Shown here: in pieces, positions 1 through 13,100 of the stretch | How the letters are laid out: each line of letters starts with the position of its first letter | Position numbering within the stretch: the first letter of the stretch is position 1 | Assembly: GCF_023343835.1 (NCBI RefSeq) | Contig: NC_064434.1 | Location: 6,615,505 to 6,679,504, forward strand | Source: Lagopus muta | Taxonomy: Eukaryota > Chordata > Aves > Galliformes > Phasianidae | Length of the DNA: 64,000 nucleotides | Reading direction: 5' to 3' | The notes under the pieces: model-generated | The model's database searches: none | The model's input: the letters and a program-made list of their open reading frames with translations, nothing else | Told to the model about the DNA's origin: nothing | Made by a program: the position numbers and the translations under genes

Positions 1-1135
1 TAAAGCCAGTTCCAAATCCTGCTGTAGGCAGGGTTCCCACCACTAGATCAGGGTGCCTAGGCCCCCATCCAGCTTGGTCAGTTAGACCAGTACTAAAGCT
101 TCTATGCTAAAGGTGCAGAGTGAGTTTTGGATCCCAACAGTTGTGACTGATATGGTGGTGAGTGTGCAAGCCAGGCATCAGGGAGCTTTTCCAAGTGTCC
201 AGCTTCATAACCTGGGCCCAAACCACTGTCAAGAAGATGTTGCAAAGAACTCTTAAAGGCATTAAATTCTATGTGAATGAACTGTGAAAAATTTTCTTCA
301 ACTTGGCAGCCTGCAGTCCTACAGCCATGCAATGTATTCATAATTATTGTGGTGTCATACTGTTAGGAGCACATATGAATCTGTACACAGCTCGGTGGTG
401 CAGATCTGCAGCCATCCTGATGCAATCTGGTTGAATAAAACATGGAGAGGATTTGTTTTGTCTTCAGGAGTCTTCCCTGTGTGAGCCAGATTTGGTGTGT
501 GGCTAAAAACAGCCTTGGAAAACAATGATAAACCTGAATTCAGAGCAAGACTCCCCCTCCATGGAGGAAATTCTGTTTCCATGTAGCCAAGTGTAGCTGC
601 TGAGGAATATCTGGCATTTTAATAAAAGTTTGGGAGCTGACAGTCTTTAATTGTGCAGAGTGAAATATGAGGATATGAAATATCCTTAACTGTACCTGGA
701 GCCCCAGCACTGAAAAGTTCTCTCTGTACGTGGTGGAAAACATGACTGATTGTGTTTGTACAGCACCAGGCACTTTTGGGATGCCCTGTGAAGAAGGGCA
801 GAATAAAACTTTGATCTTTTGGTATAAAATCTTCACCCTTTTAGCACTCACCTAGCAGTAATCAGGTGGATAATGCAGATCTGGTATCCTGGATTTTCTA
901 AGAACTGGTTAGAAGCAGCTTCCTTTCTTCCCCTCTGCCCCCAGTTTTGGAGGTGGTCGTTCTATCCTAGCCTAAATACTGATGTCCATCACAGAACTGT
1001 AGCTCCCTGCTGTCCTTGGCACGTACCCTGTGCATTCCTGTTCTCTTCTGATGCTGTCCAGGGAAAGGATGAGGGGAGGGATTCTTGCCTCAATCTGGGA
1101 TTGCTTCCTGACCACTGTTCTTTCTGAATATCCAG
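1..1135 (+). other. NRBP1: NRBP1 intron (5' part cut by window edge)
   Basis: No exon of NRBP1 preceding the one at 1136 could be found here; the residues expected just upstream (end of the kinase-like helix before YLHSCDPP) are not encoded. No CR1 tail or other repeat is recognised. The stretch ends in a normal acceptor at 1134-1135. I read it as intron. Confidence 0.7.
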
Positions 1136-4100
1136 CTACCTCCACTCCTGTGACCCTCCAATCATCCATGGCAACCTGACCTGCGACACCATCTTCATTC
1201 AGCACAATGGATTGATCAAAATTGGCTCAGGTAAGGCTTTTTGGAGGCACCCCATGCCTATGAGGCAAACTGCTCAATCAGAACAGGGCATCTAACCCTT
1301 TCAGGTCCACCTGGCACGATAGGCATGTGTGTACATTTCCCTCACCTCTGCATCGTTTGGGCCAGGGACTGGCAGTCAGATTCACCCTTGGCTGGACCAC
1401 CTTTGGGCACAGGAAGGGCTGACATTGAGTACAGTTTCCCATGTCTGCCCCACCTCAGTTTTTGATCTCAAGGGACCAATCTCAGAAAAGATGTTGCAGC
1501 TTTCAAGTTTTCTATGTGCATTATTCTTGGATTCATCAGCTTGGCAATTTTTTTTTTCTCCTGGTTAACACACATGGAGTTTGTGTTGGGAAGCTTTGAG
1601 TGCTGTTTGGAGAGCTGTGTCCACTGAGAGCTTCTTGTACCAACCAGTGTATCAAAGCTATAGGCACTGACTCCAGCAAGCTGCTAGTCTTGGCATCCTC
1701 ACCCAACGTCATTTGCTTTAGCTTGGACTTCAGGATGCTCGCTTGCATTGTGCCTGTGTGGCAAAGATGTGTCCTGTTCAGGCTTGTGCCAAAGTGCTTT
1801 CTTTCAGACCTAAAATGTGGTTTTGCTAGCAGTGCAGTGCATCCTTGCTTACTCATTTTTCTTTTATTTTTTCCATTTGTTCCTATTGTGTCTCCAAAAA
1901 CGCTTGCAGTTCAGATGCATTCTCTGGCACCTTGACATACCTTTCCAACTGACAGCAATCTGCTGTCTGGCTGCTGTGAGTGCTCTTGACCCCGAGCAGT
2001 GGGCACTTGCTCTCCTTTAGGCTTTTGTCTGTGTGAATCCTTGGTTTGATGCAGGCAACGTACAGGAAAGAATGTTGTGCTTTACCTGTCAACTAAAAGT
2101 ACTCTCTCTTCATAAACTGCAGACCTCTGTAACTTTTTCTTTCCATCAGAGAGCTCTTACATAATCTCTGTTACAGAACTGGGGTCTCTGTTCTCTGACA
2201 TGTGCATGTACCCAGGGAGGGTGAGCCAGGACAGAAAGAACCCTCAGCTATCTGACTGTAAACTGTTTAACATCTTGCTCTTCATGCAGACTGATCTCAT
2301 CATGGGGTTCACTTTATCTTTTTCTGAAGTTGTCCAGGTAGGAGGAGTTTCCAAGAGTTGCACATGTATCTGATTGCTGGCAGACAGCTGGCTCTCTGGC
2401 ATTAGATTCAGGCCACCTATGGGAAGCCTATTGTAGGTTCTACTCAAGGAGCATATAGGAGATCCTTCTCTTTCTGCTTGAGTTTGGAAATATACAGCTG
2501 GAATCTTTCTGACTCGTAGCCAACGCTTTGTTCGTAAAAGCAAACCTCACTAAATTGGTGTCTGGAGCTGAGGTTTTAGCAGAGGGAAGTTCTGCAGATC
2601 ACCAAGCATGGCATTCTCAGGAGCACTCTGTCAGCAGTGCCACTCAGAGGCTGTCTAGAAAGGTGGTTCTTCAGTGTGGGTCACACACAGCTGCCTGCTC
2701 TCTCCATTTCTCAGCTTTGGTTCATGGTGGAAGGAACAGAGGCAATGGGATGAATGGGCCTCTTTCAAGGAGCAGGGGTTGTCAACCTGTGTGCTGTAGC
2801 AGCTGTATCCTCAGCAGGACTCCTTGCTACTCCTCAGGAAGCAAAAACAAGGAATTCAATCACTACTGGACTAGTAGTAGACTGGGTAGAAGAAAAACAT
2901 TTTCTTTAGTAAGGGTCATGAAGCACTGGCACAGAATCATAAGGCTTAGAAGGGACCACTGGAGGTCATCTAGTCCAACCCTCCCTGTTAAAGCAAGTCC
3001 CTGAGACTAGGTTGCATAGCAAAGTGTGAGCAAACAGCCTGCTGTGAACACTTGGTATAAAAAGCAAGACTAACATATAGATTGCCATCAGTTTGTAGTG
3101 CATCTAAACAGAGCAGGCAAAAAAAATGTCCCTCTAAGTTTCAGGAGGTGTAAACAGTTCACAGATGGATTATTGTGGAAATAGTAACCAGGTCCTCCTG
3201 AGTGTGCACATGAAGTCTGAAAACAAATTGTTCTTGAAGACAACAGTGCTCTAAGATGCAGTAAAGTCTTTCCATGCCTAGGATATGGATATGACTGAAG
3301 CATTACCATAACCAGGGCATGAATCTGTGCTTATGGTGAGACTAAATGGAATGAGCTTTCTTGAATCAGGACCATAAGTAGGTGCCTGTTGTAGTACAGG
3401 CATGGTGAACTTGTGGCATTATGTATATGGATCTGCTGAGGTAGATTAGCAAGATTTTGGGAATGTTAATGCAGCCTGAATGCACCTACTCCCAACACAT
3501 GCTTCACAGAGGTGGTGGATGGCCCTGCAGACACCTGAGGTCAGGCTGGATGTGCTCTGAGCACCTGGTGGAGCTGTTAGGTGTCCCTTGTCAGTGCAGG
3601 GGACTTGGATCAGGTGGCCTTTGAAGGTCCCTTCCAACTCAAATGATTCTGTGATTTGTTATTTACCAGCAGGCAGATGCTCAGCCACTTGCAGGAAAGC
3701 AGGGCTTTGTTGCACGTAACAGCTGTTTGGGAAGACAACTGCCATAGCTCTGAGTGTCTCCTGTGCTCACCTTCCTTGTCTCAGCTCTTGTTGCTCAGCA
3801 TGATGTCATATGGCATGAAATATCCCTTTGGTCAGTTGGGATCAGCTGTTCTCACTGTAGCCACCTCAGCTTCTGAGGTATTCCAGCCACTTGATGATGG
3901 GGTAGCAGGAGAGAGAGGAGAATGCCTTGTCTCTATGTTAGTGCTTTTCACTAATAGCCAAAACATTGGTGTGTATGGCCTGAAATCCCAGGCACAGAAC
4001 TGTGTGAGTTACTCTGAAGAAAATCAGCTCTGTCCCAGCCCCATCTGGTGTAACTGCACAGCTGTGGACTGCTCTATTCATTCTGTGGTCAGCAGTGAAG

Positions 4101-7100
4101 TGAATTATGTAGGAGGTTTGATCCTTTCTTAAACTTGAGGAAAAAATAAATGAAGTGAGCACACGTGGTCTTGTGATCAGAAGACAATCTTCCAAGTGTT
4201 ACAACTATGGTTCCAGCATAGGCTGGAGTTGAAGCTGGCAGTGTTGCAGAATGTATTCCCATTCCTGTGCTGCACACCAAGCTTCAGAAGTCAGAACTCT
4301 TGTTGTCAGATGCTTGTGACTCCCTGTCCCTGCTGGCTGTGCAGTAGCCAGGCAGGCTGTTTCCATGTTCAGACCTTAGAGAGTGTTGCTGTGGGATCAC
4401 TGACAACATTAAGCCCATCTTTTTCACTTTGTGTAATTACTTCTCAGAGCTGGCTGATATCTGAAGAGTTCTGTGTGTACTCAGAAGAAGTGGGGCAGTA
4501 ATCCTTGTGGAGTTAAAGGAAACAGTGATTCAGTGCCCTATGATCTACTCTTTAGTGCTGTCTCTGTCCCCAGCACCATTGAAGGCTGTGCTTCTGAAAG
4601 CTCTCCTTCCCTGTGCTTTTAGCAAGAGAAAACATCGCTGGTTGTGGGCAGAAATCAGGGGCAAGGCAGCTGCTAGGTGAATCCCACAGAGTGCTCATCC
4701 ATCTGCGAGGTGAAGGAGTACTAGAAGAGTGGTGGCAGCAAGTTGTTGCCTTACAAATGCGTGGTACTTGCTCCTGTAGCACTTGTTCAGGTGCTGCAGC
4801 AGCCCTTCTGTCACTTCCTGCTGCTACATCAGATTGCAGAAGCACGTGTTACTGTTAGGATGCTGTAGTTCTGGATTTGCCACCTGTGCCGTGTAAGGAG
4901 GAAAAAAAGATTGATTTCAGGAGTAAAGGCACATTGAGTTTTGGAAATAGGGCTGAAATCTTTATGTGCTGGGAGTCATCTGGGGAATAAAGAGTTGGAA
5001 AGAGAGAAGATGCCTTGAACTGCTCAATGCAAAGCCATCAATGAGCCATTTGTTTACAGACCACTTATTCTCATAGCCTGAAGTGCAAGGTTAGTAGAGC
5101 TAAGGAGAAAGCCTCAGGTGAGCAGAGTGTCTTTAAGAGCTTGTGGTGGGGATGGGGAAGACCTTGTCGCTGGTGTGCTGGGGATAGGAATGCTTTCTGT
5201 GGCTCCCAATACAAGAAAGGCAGGGAGCTGTTGGAGAGGGTCCAGAAGAGAGCCACAAAGATGATCAGGGGACTGGAGCACCTCCCCTACAAAGACAGGC
5301 TGAGGGAGCTGGGCTTGTTCAGCATGGAGAAAAGAAGGCTGCGGGGTGCAGCCTGGCAGTACCTAAAGGGAGCCTACAAACAGGAGGGGAATCAACTCTT
5401 TGAAAGGGTAGATAACAGCAGGACAAGGGGAAATGGTTTGAAGTTGAGGGAGGGAAGATTGAGGTTGGATGTCAGGGGGAAGTTCTTTACAGAGAGAGTG
5501 GTGAGGTGCTGGAACAGCTGCCCAGAGAGGCTGTGGATGCCCCGTCCATCCCTGGAGGTGTTCAAGGCCAGGTTGGATGGGGCCCTGGGCAGCCTGGGCT
5601 GCTATGAAATGTGGAGGTTGGTGGCCCTGCGTGTGGCAGGGGGTTGGAGCTTCGTGATCCTTGAGGTCCCTTCCTACCCTGGCCATTCGCTTTTTGATTT
5701 CTTCCTGAGTTGTGGTCAGATGAAAATATTCCTTGTGAGATGCATTGCTTTCTCTGCACTCTCCCATGGGATCCACGTGAAGGACCGTACTGCATCTGTG
5801 CAAACCTTGCTAGCCCAGCCACTGGGCCTGTGAAAGGAGCACGCTGCAGGGTGTTTCACTGCAACAGGTCAAAAGCATTGAGTGCCAGGGAACAGGTGTG
5901 TGTTTGGGCAGGATGTCTGATGCTGCTTTTTGCTCGTGTTAATGGTGCCGAGCCGTATCTCTTATCCTTGGGAGCGTAAGAGCCAGGAAGAGGTGAACAG
6001 GGGCAGAGAGCACCCACAGAAACAACAGAACTTCCAACGTTACCTTAGCTGCGATTTCCTACTTGACAGAAGCTGTCTGTGTTTTGCAATGACTGACCTA
6101 GCTGTCTGTATCAATGTGAAGTGCTTGCTGTTTCATCAACTCATTGACTTCTATCTTGTTTTACTCCCCGCTCACGGGCTGCTCTGTTACCAACAGTCTT
6201 TCATAGGATATTTGCTAATGGTGAGCAAACTTCTCCACTCCTGTGATGTGACTGCCACTCTATATGTAACGTACATGACTTGTGTGTGTATATATATATT
6301 TATATATGTGTGTATATACGTATATATATATCTGTACTACACACATTATACTTTATTTACAGTGTTCCCTTGCTATAAGGCTGACGTGTACAGCAGTTTG
6401 GCTTAGGTGTCTCCTACTTTGAGACCACGTGCTTTGTGCTGGGATGGAAACAGTTCCTCTCACCCTGAGCCTTACAGAGAGGGAGCACTGCCCTTTGTGA
6501 AGTCTCCTGGTTGTTAGTTCTCTTCCTCTCCTCCTTCTTAGTTGCTAGTCCATGGACCCTAGTGCATGCTGGCTCCTGCATGTCAAGCCAATGGGATGCA
6601 TTCTTCTGAGCTCTCCTGGCTGAACTTGCCACCAACATTAGGCTGTTTCCTGCTACTGCTCTGCTAGACTTGGCTGAGCGCCCGACCTGGGCTGGCCTTT
6701 GCTTTGTGCTTGGATATCCAATTGCTTGCTTGTAGTTCTAACTCTTTAGCTGTTTTGTTTTTAAGACAAATGTTTCACTGAGATGCCTGGCTCCTGGTGG
6801 CCGGAGATCTGCCACCCAAACGAGCCCCTGGTTGTGACATGAGGTTCCCTGTTGGTTTCCCCAGAGAGAGCTCTGATTCTTGGAGAAACCTGGGCGTGTG
6901 AGGAGGGTGTTGGGTTGCAGAGACTGGAGGAAGATTTGAGTGCTGAAATGTATAACCCCATTAAATAGATATCTGTACTTAAATTCAAAGTAAGTATTAT
7001 TTTTGCCATCAGGGTTGTTAGAACTTGTTTCTGCTGAATGGTTTGGGAGCGTATCAACCATCAGTCAGCAGTGGTGGAAGTGGAAGGCCTGTCAAATAGG

Positions 7101-10100
7101 CTTTTGTATTTTCCAGTCAGTCAGGTCTTTGTCGACCCATCTTAGTGTGGGTGCAGCAGTTGCACACAGCTTCTTTTTGGAGCCCTTTGAAAGCACGTGG
7201 AAAATAAGTATTTTAGGAAAGTCCATACACTTCTTCAGATGAAATGCTAATCAGCTTTTAAGCACCTGCTTCAGAGCCTGCATGCAGGCAGCTGTCGGTC
7301 ACGTATTCATCTTTCAGACCTTCCTTATCAGTTCTGTGCCTACTGTTCTGCGTTTTCTATTCTGCCAGCTTTCACTTTCTACCTCCATTGACTGGCTGTA
7401 GTCAGACAGGCAGTTCAGTGAATGCTTTGTACTCCAGAGCTGGATGAACTTCCAGCATCCATGCACTGACACTCTTGCAGTAAGGAAGGCCAGTGGTATC
7501 CTGGGCTGCATGAAGAGGACTGCCACCAGCAGGTGAGGGGTGCCATCATTCCCATCTGCTCTGGTTTGTGTCCTCCCTAATAAGAACACATTTGTCATCT
7601 TAGTGTACCACTGAAGTGAAAGGCAAAGTGCAGTTTTCTGTAGCCTGATAGCTTTTTGCAGCAGTGAAGGAGAATGTAACACATTCTGATTCCCATCCTG
7701 GCCCTGTCACCATCCCTTATAGTTGCAAACAGATGCTCTCAAGTTCACCTGAAGATTTTGAGTCCCTGTGATGCAGTGTGATGAAGGTAAGGTTGTATCC
7801 TCTGACACTGGGTTGCTTAGCAAGCCTGTGCCTTGTCTGAAAGGTTAATAGTTGGTCCTTCTGGGTATCATCTTGTTTTCTTTTGCTTCCTCAGCCTGCT
7901 GCAGTCTGGAGTGCTGTGTACTCGAGCACTTTGCTGCAATAGTGGGATAACATTCCTGTTTCAGAGGGTACTTAGATGTATGCAGCTGACATCTGGGTGG
8001 CTCAGTTCCTCCTCCAACCCCTGTATTTTTGAAAGGGAAAGGAAGGGCAGCTGAGCAGATTCTTCCCTGGGTGCAAGAAGGAAGGGGTGAATGCAGGACA
8101 AGTGGGTGTGAGCTGTATTTGTGGCCAGAAGAAAATGTCTTCTGCAGCATGTAGTGCTTAAAAAGGCAGGTCACTGTGAGACTGGGCATCTGCTGCAGCT
8201 TGACATTGGTGACAGCTGGGCAGCAATACCACCAAGTGAGTTGTTGGCTGGCACTCCTTATGCCTGGCTTTCTGATGAGCTGCCTGTGAAGAGGTGTTCA
8301 CAGTAGCTTATCCTTGAGGATCTGACAGGTCTAGCAAGCTCTGTGTGTCCCTGCAGTAATGCATAGTATTCCATTTTTCTTGTCAGATTGATCTCAGCTT
8401 GCCAAAAAACAAGTTGCTCGTTCTGCTTTCTACTGCACTTGATGTCTCTTCTTATCACCTGCTCTTCATGGGCACCATATTTGGCTGAATCCTTCTCTAA
8501 AATCAATTTTCTGCTTCACTGATTCCCTGCCACACTGATTAGTTGTGTGTGGCACTGTCTTACAGTCTGTTCTTCACCGCCTTCCCCTTCTTTGTGACTG
8601 AGAAAGGCACACTTGTTGTTGTGATCTGACTTTCATTGTTTGGCTTCCTTATTGTGATTTTTCCCTAGCCATCATGCATCTGATTCTTGACATAATGAAG
8701 TCATCACTTTATATGGCAGTGGATGGCAGTAGAAATGATGTGGAAATCGTTCTAAGAGCTTGTATCAGAGGTGTCTTACAGTCTGTACTCATATCTTCTA
8801 GCCTATGAGTGTTTTATACAGCTGAAGCCCTTCTCAAGCATTCTCATCTGTGCTCAGTTGCTTATATACCAAGCTGATGGTCATGCAGTAATGACTAGAC
8901 TGAAACCCAGAGCTTGCTGCCCCAGCTTCTGCAGTACTGTCACAAGCTGTATTAACAGACAGCCTCCACCTTTTTCCCCCCAAACTTTACTCTACTGACC
9001 TATGGAATCACAGTTCCTGGGAATGCCTCCTGTACTGTGGGGCTGAAGGACGTGCTTTAGTGGTGGCTTGGAGTGTTCTGTGGATGGTTGGGCCTGAGGA
9101 TCTTGAAGGTCTCTTCCAACCTGAGTGATTCTGTGATTATTGGGACAGGTTGAGCTCCACTGAAACTTGCTTTTCTCACGTGAGAGTGCCTGCATTACAT
9201 CACATTACATCACTGGTTAAGTTTTCTGTTGTTAATGCCTTTTTTGGTGATTGATCCCTGCCTCTTCCTCCCTCTTATCTATTGCCTAGGAACGAGGGAT
9301 GGGATGGCTGGGTGGATGACTGTCCCTTTCCACCCAGGCAACAGAAACAAGAAAATGAAGCTAATCTGAGGATTGTTTAGAAAAATGCTTTGTACGTGGC
9401 TGATTCTGCTCCACTTTTGGCAGGGAGGTGTTCCCTGGGTTAATAACACACCAGATTTCTTGTCTGAGGACATAGGTTCAGTGCTTGATGGCCTCTCTGC
9501 TTGGTGAAAGTGGGGTTGTTCAGTTTGGAGAAAGGGAGGCTGAGGGGAGACCTCACTGTGCTCAGTGATGACCTGAAAGAAGGTTGCAACAAGGAGGTGT
9601 AGGTCTCCTTTTCTCAGTTGACAAGAGCTAGGACATGAAGTGGCCTCAGGTTGTGCCAGGGAAGGTTCAGGTTGTGTATTAGGACTCAGTGGGTCTGGCT
9701 GATGGACTGGTGTTGACTTGAGATGACCTGAGTGATTCTATGCACTGAATTCCTTCAACACTGTCACAGAATTATAAGGGTTGGAGGGGATTTCTGGGGT
9801 CAAGTCCAACGCCCCTAAAACAGCTTCCTTGCAGTAGGGTTGTATGAAAACAGACAAAATAAGAGCTCTTGTATACAGAGCATAGTAGGGGTCACTGAGG
9901 TGCTCTGACTTGGTTACAGCCTGAGCCTCGGGGGAATCCCAGAATCTCCCTGGCGCTGCCAGCCTGACTTGGTGGAAAACTTTTATCCTTCACTCCAAGT
10001 TTTCACAGCACTCTGCTGGCTGTGTCTCTGCAGCCACATCACATTTCTGACTGCAGTTAGAGGATTTTGCCCAAGGAGGCTGTGGATGCCCCATCCCTGC

Positions 10101-13100
10101 AGGCATTCAAGGCCAGGCTGGATGTGGCTCTGGGCAGCCTGGTCTGCTGGTTGGTGACCTGCACACAGCAGGGGGTTGGAACTGGATGAGCATTGTGGGC
10201 CTTTGCAACACAGGCCATTCTATGATTCTGTGGTTCGTTCTGTGACTGGGCCAATTGCAGGGGCAGGTGGGTCAGTAGTGTAAAATACAGAAGCCCAGAG
10301 CTCATCATTTGGGAGTTAAAGAGGGTCTGGGCTGTGTGGCCCTGCTCATCTAGAGCAGTGTTGTTGGGAAAATGCAGAGCAGGTTTTAAAAGGAAGACCA
10401 AGGATTTTAACTCATTTTTCTTAATCCTGTGAAGCTGAAACCTGTTGGTATCTGTAAAGCAGAGTAAGCAAAAAAAACTGCAAGCAAAAATGAGGGTCCA
10501 TTCTTGTGTTCTGCTCCTCTTTCTTGTTGCTGGGAGTTACTCCATCCCCTCCTTCACCTCTGGGGCCGTGCAGGGGCTGGCTGCTGGAGTCCTGTGCTGT
10601 CAGGATGGTCTGGTCTCATTCAGCAGCTCTGCATGACTTTCCTCTTGAGGAACCTTGGCTCTGGTGTCCTGCTGATGTGTGGAAGGGTCAGCTAGGAAAA
10701 GCTGCCTCGTAGACCTGTTCTTTTCCTGGTGCCCTGAAGTAGTGACTGTAACTGCAGTGATCCTGGCTGCTGGTAGGGTGTTTGTTACAGCTGGGTTGCT
10801 TACAACAAATCTGATTTAAGTGAGGTCCTTTCAGGGCTTGCATTTCAACAGGGCATTCCTTAGGACACATCTGGGGATGGGCTGAGATGCCCTGCCTCCT
10901 AAGCATTCGTTACTTTCTTCTAGTGGCACCAGACACGATAAACAACCACGTGAAGACGTGTCGGGAGGAGCAGAAGAACCTGCACTTCTTTGCTCCGGAA
11001 TATGGAGGTATGCTGTGCCATTCTCTGCTTGACCTGCCTCACTGAGGCTCCCAGGCTGTTGTGCACCTTGTTTTCAGCTGCAGTCTTATAAGCAATGTCC
11101 CATTATCAGTTTCTGTGTTATTTGCCAGTTTAATTGTTCCGACTCCTTTTGCCTTCTGATAGCACAGGAGGGAGAGAAGGCTGCAGGTTGTCACAGCTCG
11201 ATACAGAGGTTGTCCTGCTGCTGGGTGCAGGAAGAGACTGACAGCGGTGTTGTTTCTGTGTTACAGAAGTTGCCAATGTTACCACTGCTGTGGATATTTA
11301 TTCCTTTGGGATGTGTGCCCTGGAGGTGAGTTGGGAATACTCTGATTATGGGACAAGGAGAATAAATTCAAGGGAAGGACGTGGCTGTTTGGAGTCGCTG
11401 TGGTTATGGGTGTGTTAGTTTGGTAACAGGAGCTTTTTGTTCTCTGAGACAAAGGCACTTTGCCTTGCTGAATCTTCAGACATCCTCTGGAATCTTCTGC
11501 TGCCCTTTCCCTATTGGAAACTTGTGGATGTGTTGGCTGGAGTGAGTTGTGGATGGCATTATGTGTGTTTGCTTTTCTGCTTGTAAAACAGAGCTATTCA
11601 TGCAGCCAGGAGGGCACTGCCAGGTTCTGGCAGCAATCCATTCACTGCTTCATTAGAGGATGGGAATTGTCAAGCAGAACTACAGGCCAATGGACCATGA
11701 AATTCAAAATAGAGAGGCTAACTGTCTGAGGAGGTGCTGGCATAGTTTTAAGGACTTCTTGGCAATCTGTCAAGGTGCTGGAACCAAGCTATCATAATGG
11801 AACAGTTATTCTCTCTGCCTCCACAAACCGTCACCTTAAGTAACACCAATCAGCTTGGTTGGTATGATCTCATGCTTGCCAGCAGTGATCTTAATCACTT
11901 CTTAGTGAAGTCCAACGTGCTGCTTTGTGCTTGCAGATGGCAGTGCTGGAAATACAGGGTAATGGAGAGTCATCTTACGTGCCCCAGGAGGCCATTAACA
12001 GTGCCATCCAGCTGCTGGAGGACCCCTTGCAGAGGGTGAGTGCAGAGGGGTCAGCGCCCACATGGACCTGCGGGCCTTGTGCGTGGCCTCATTCTGTCTT
12101 TGTCTCGTAGGAGTTCATTCAGAAGTGTCTAGAACAGGACCCAGGCAAACGTCCTACAGCCCGGGAGCTCCTTTTTCACCAGGCATTGTTTGAGGTGCCA
12201 TCATTAAAGCTGCTTGCTGCTCACTGCATCGTTGGCCATCAGCGTGAGTACGGAGTGCCAGGGTGCCGCGCTGTTACGTAAAGCTTTGCTGAGTTACCGC
12301 TGCGACTCTCTAGGCTTTTTTCTTCTTAGCATGGAAGAGAAATGCGGTTGTTCAAGTCTTAACTTTCTGTTTTTTAATAGATATGATTCCTGAAAATGCT
12401 TTAGAAGAAATGACCAAAAACCTCGACATGAGCGCGGTGTTGGCAGAGATCAACCATGCGGACAGGGAAGGAGTCAAAATGATGTGAGTACCCTTGGTGT
12501 GCTCAGAGGGGTGGGCAGTGCATGATGCTGGAGGATTTCTTGCTGCTGTCTGCCCAGTGGGAGAAGAACTTGCACAGACAGACTCCACACAGCTCAGATC
12601 TGCCTTCCTCCCAAGCTGATGGGAGGGAAATGGGCACACTTGCTGGAGCAATTTGTAGTAAAATCTGGCCAGAACAATCTGGGGAAGCAATTTCCAAACA
12701 GTTATTTGCACTGGACAGCTCTCTAAAGGGAAGTGCTGCCTGCTTCTGCCACTGTTAAATTGTAGCCTTGCTGTTAGCTTCTGGGAGCTGCTATGGGAAG
12801 AGTGGAGTACATCTCACTTTGACTGTACTTATCCTGCCTGCTTATGTGGCTGCAATCTGAGATACAGAGATTTGAAACTGCATCCAAACAGACTTGAGTG
12901 GATGGTAATGTGGTTCTGTTAATGGCTTCTGACTGCAATACTTCTTTCCCTCCAGATTCTCACAGTCTCCAGCACTGGAGCTGGACAAGTTCCTGGAGGA
13001 CGTAAGGTAACAGAGATCATTTCTTGGTGTGTTGGTTGGATTTTTGGAATAGTGTGTGTTTGTTTTTAAGTACCTCTTTAACTGCGTGTGAGACTGGAGT

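Larger units (their letters stand above)
1231..10923 (+). other. NRBP1: 9.7-kb NRBP1 intron with CR1 pieces and a TA/TG microsatellite
   Basis: This intron lies between the exon ending IKIGS and the exon starting VAPDTINNH. It holds eight recognisable CR1 fragments (listed separately), several in opposite orientations, and a TA/TG repeat near 6285. No open frame in it resembles a known protein apart from CR1-derived frames. The rest appears to be unique intronic sequence with no feature I can name. Confidence 0.75.

Noticed and set aside
5141-5833. 230-codon plus-strand frame
   Set aside because: It is entirely explained by a CR1 copy; the frame is an artefact of CR1 3' sequence.
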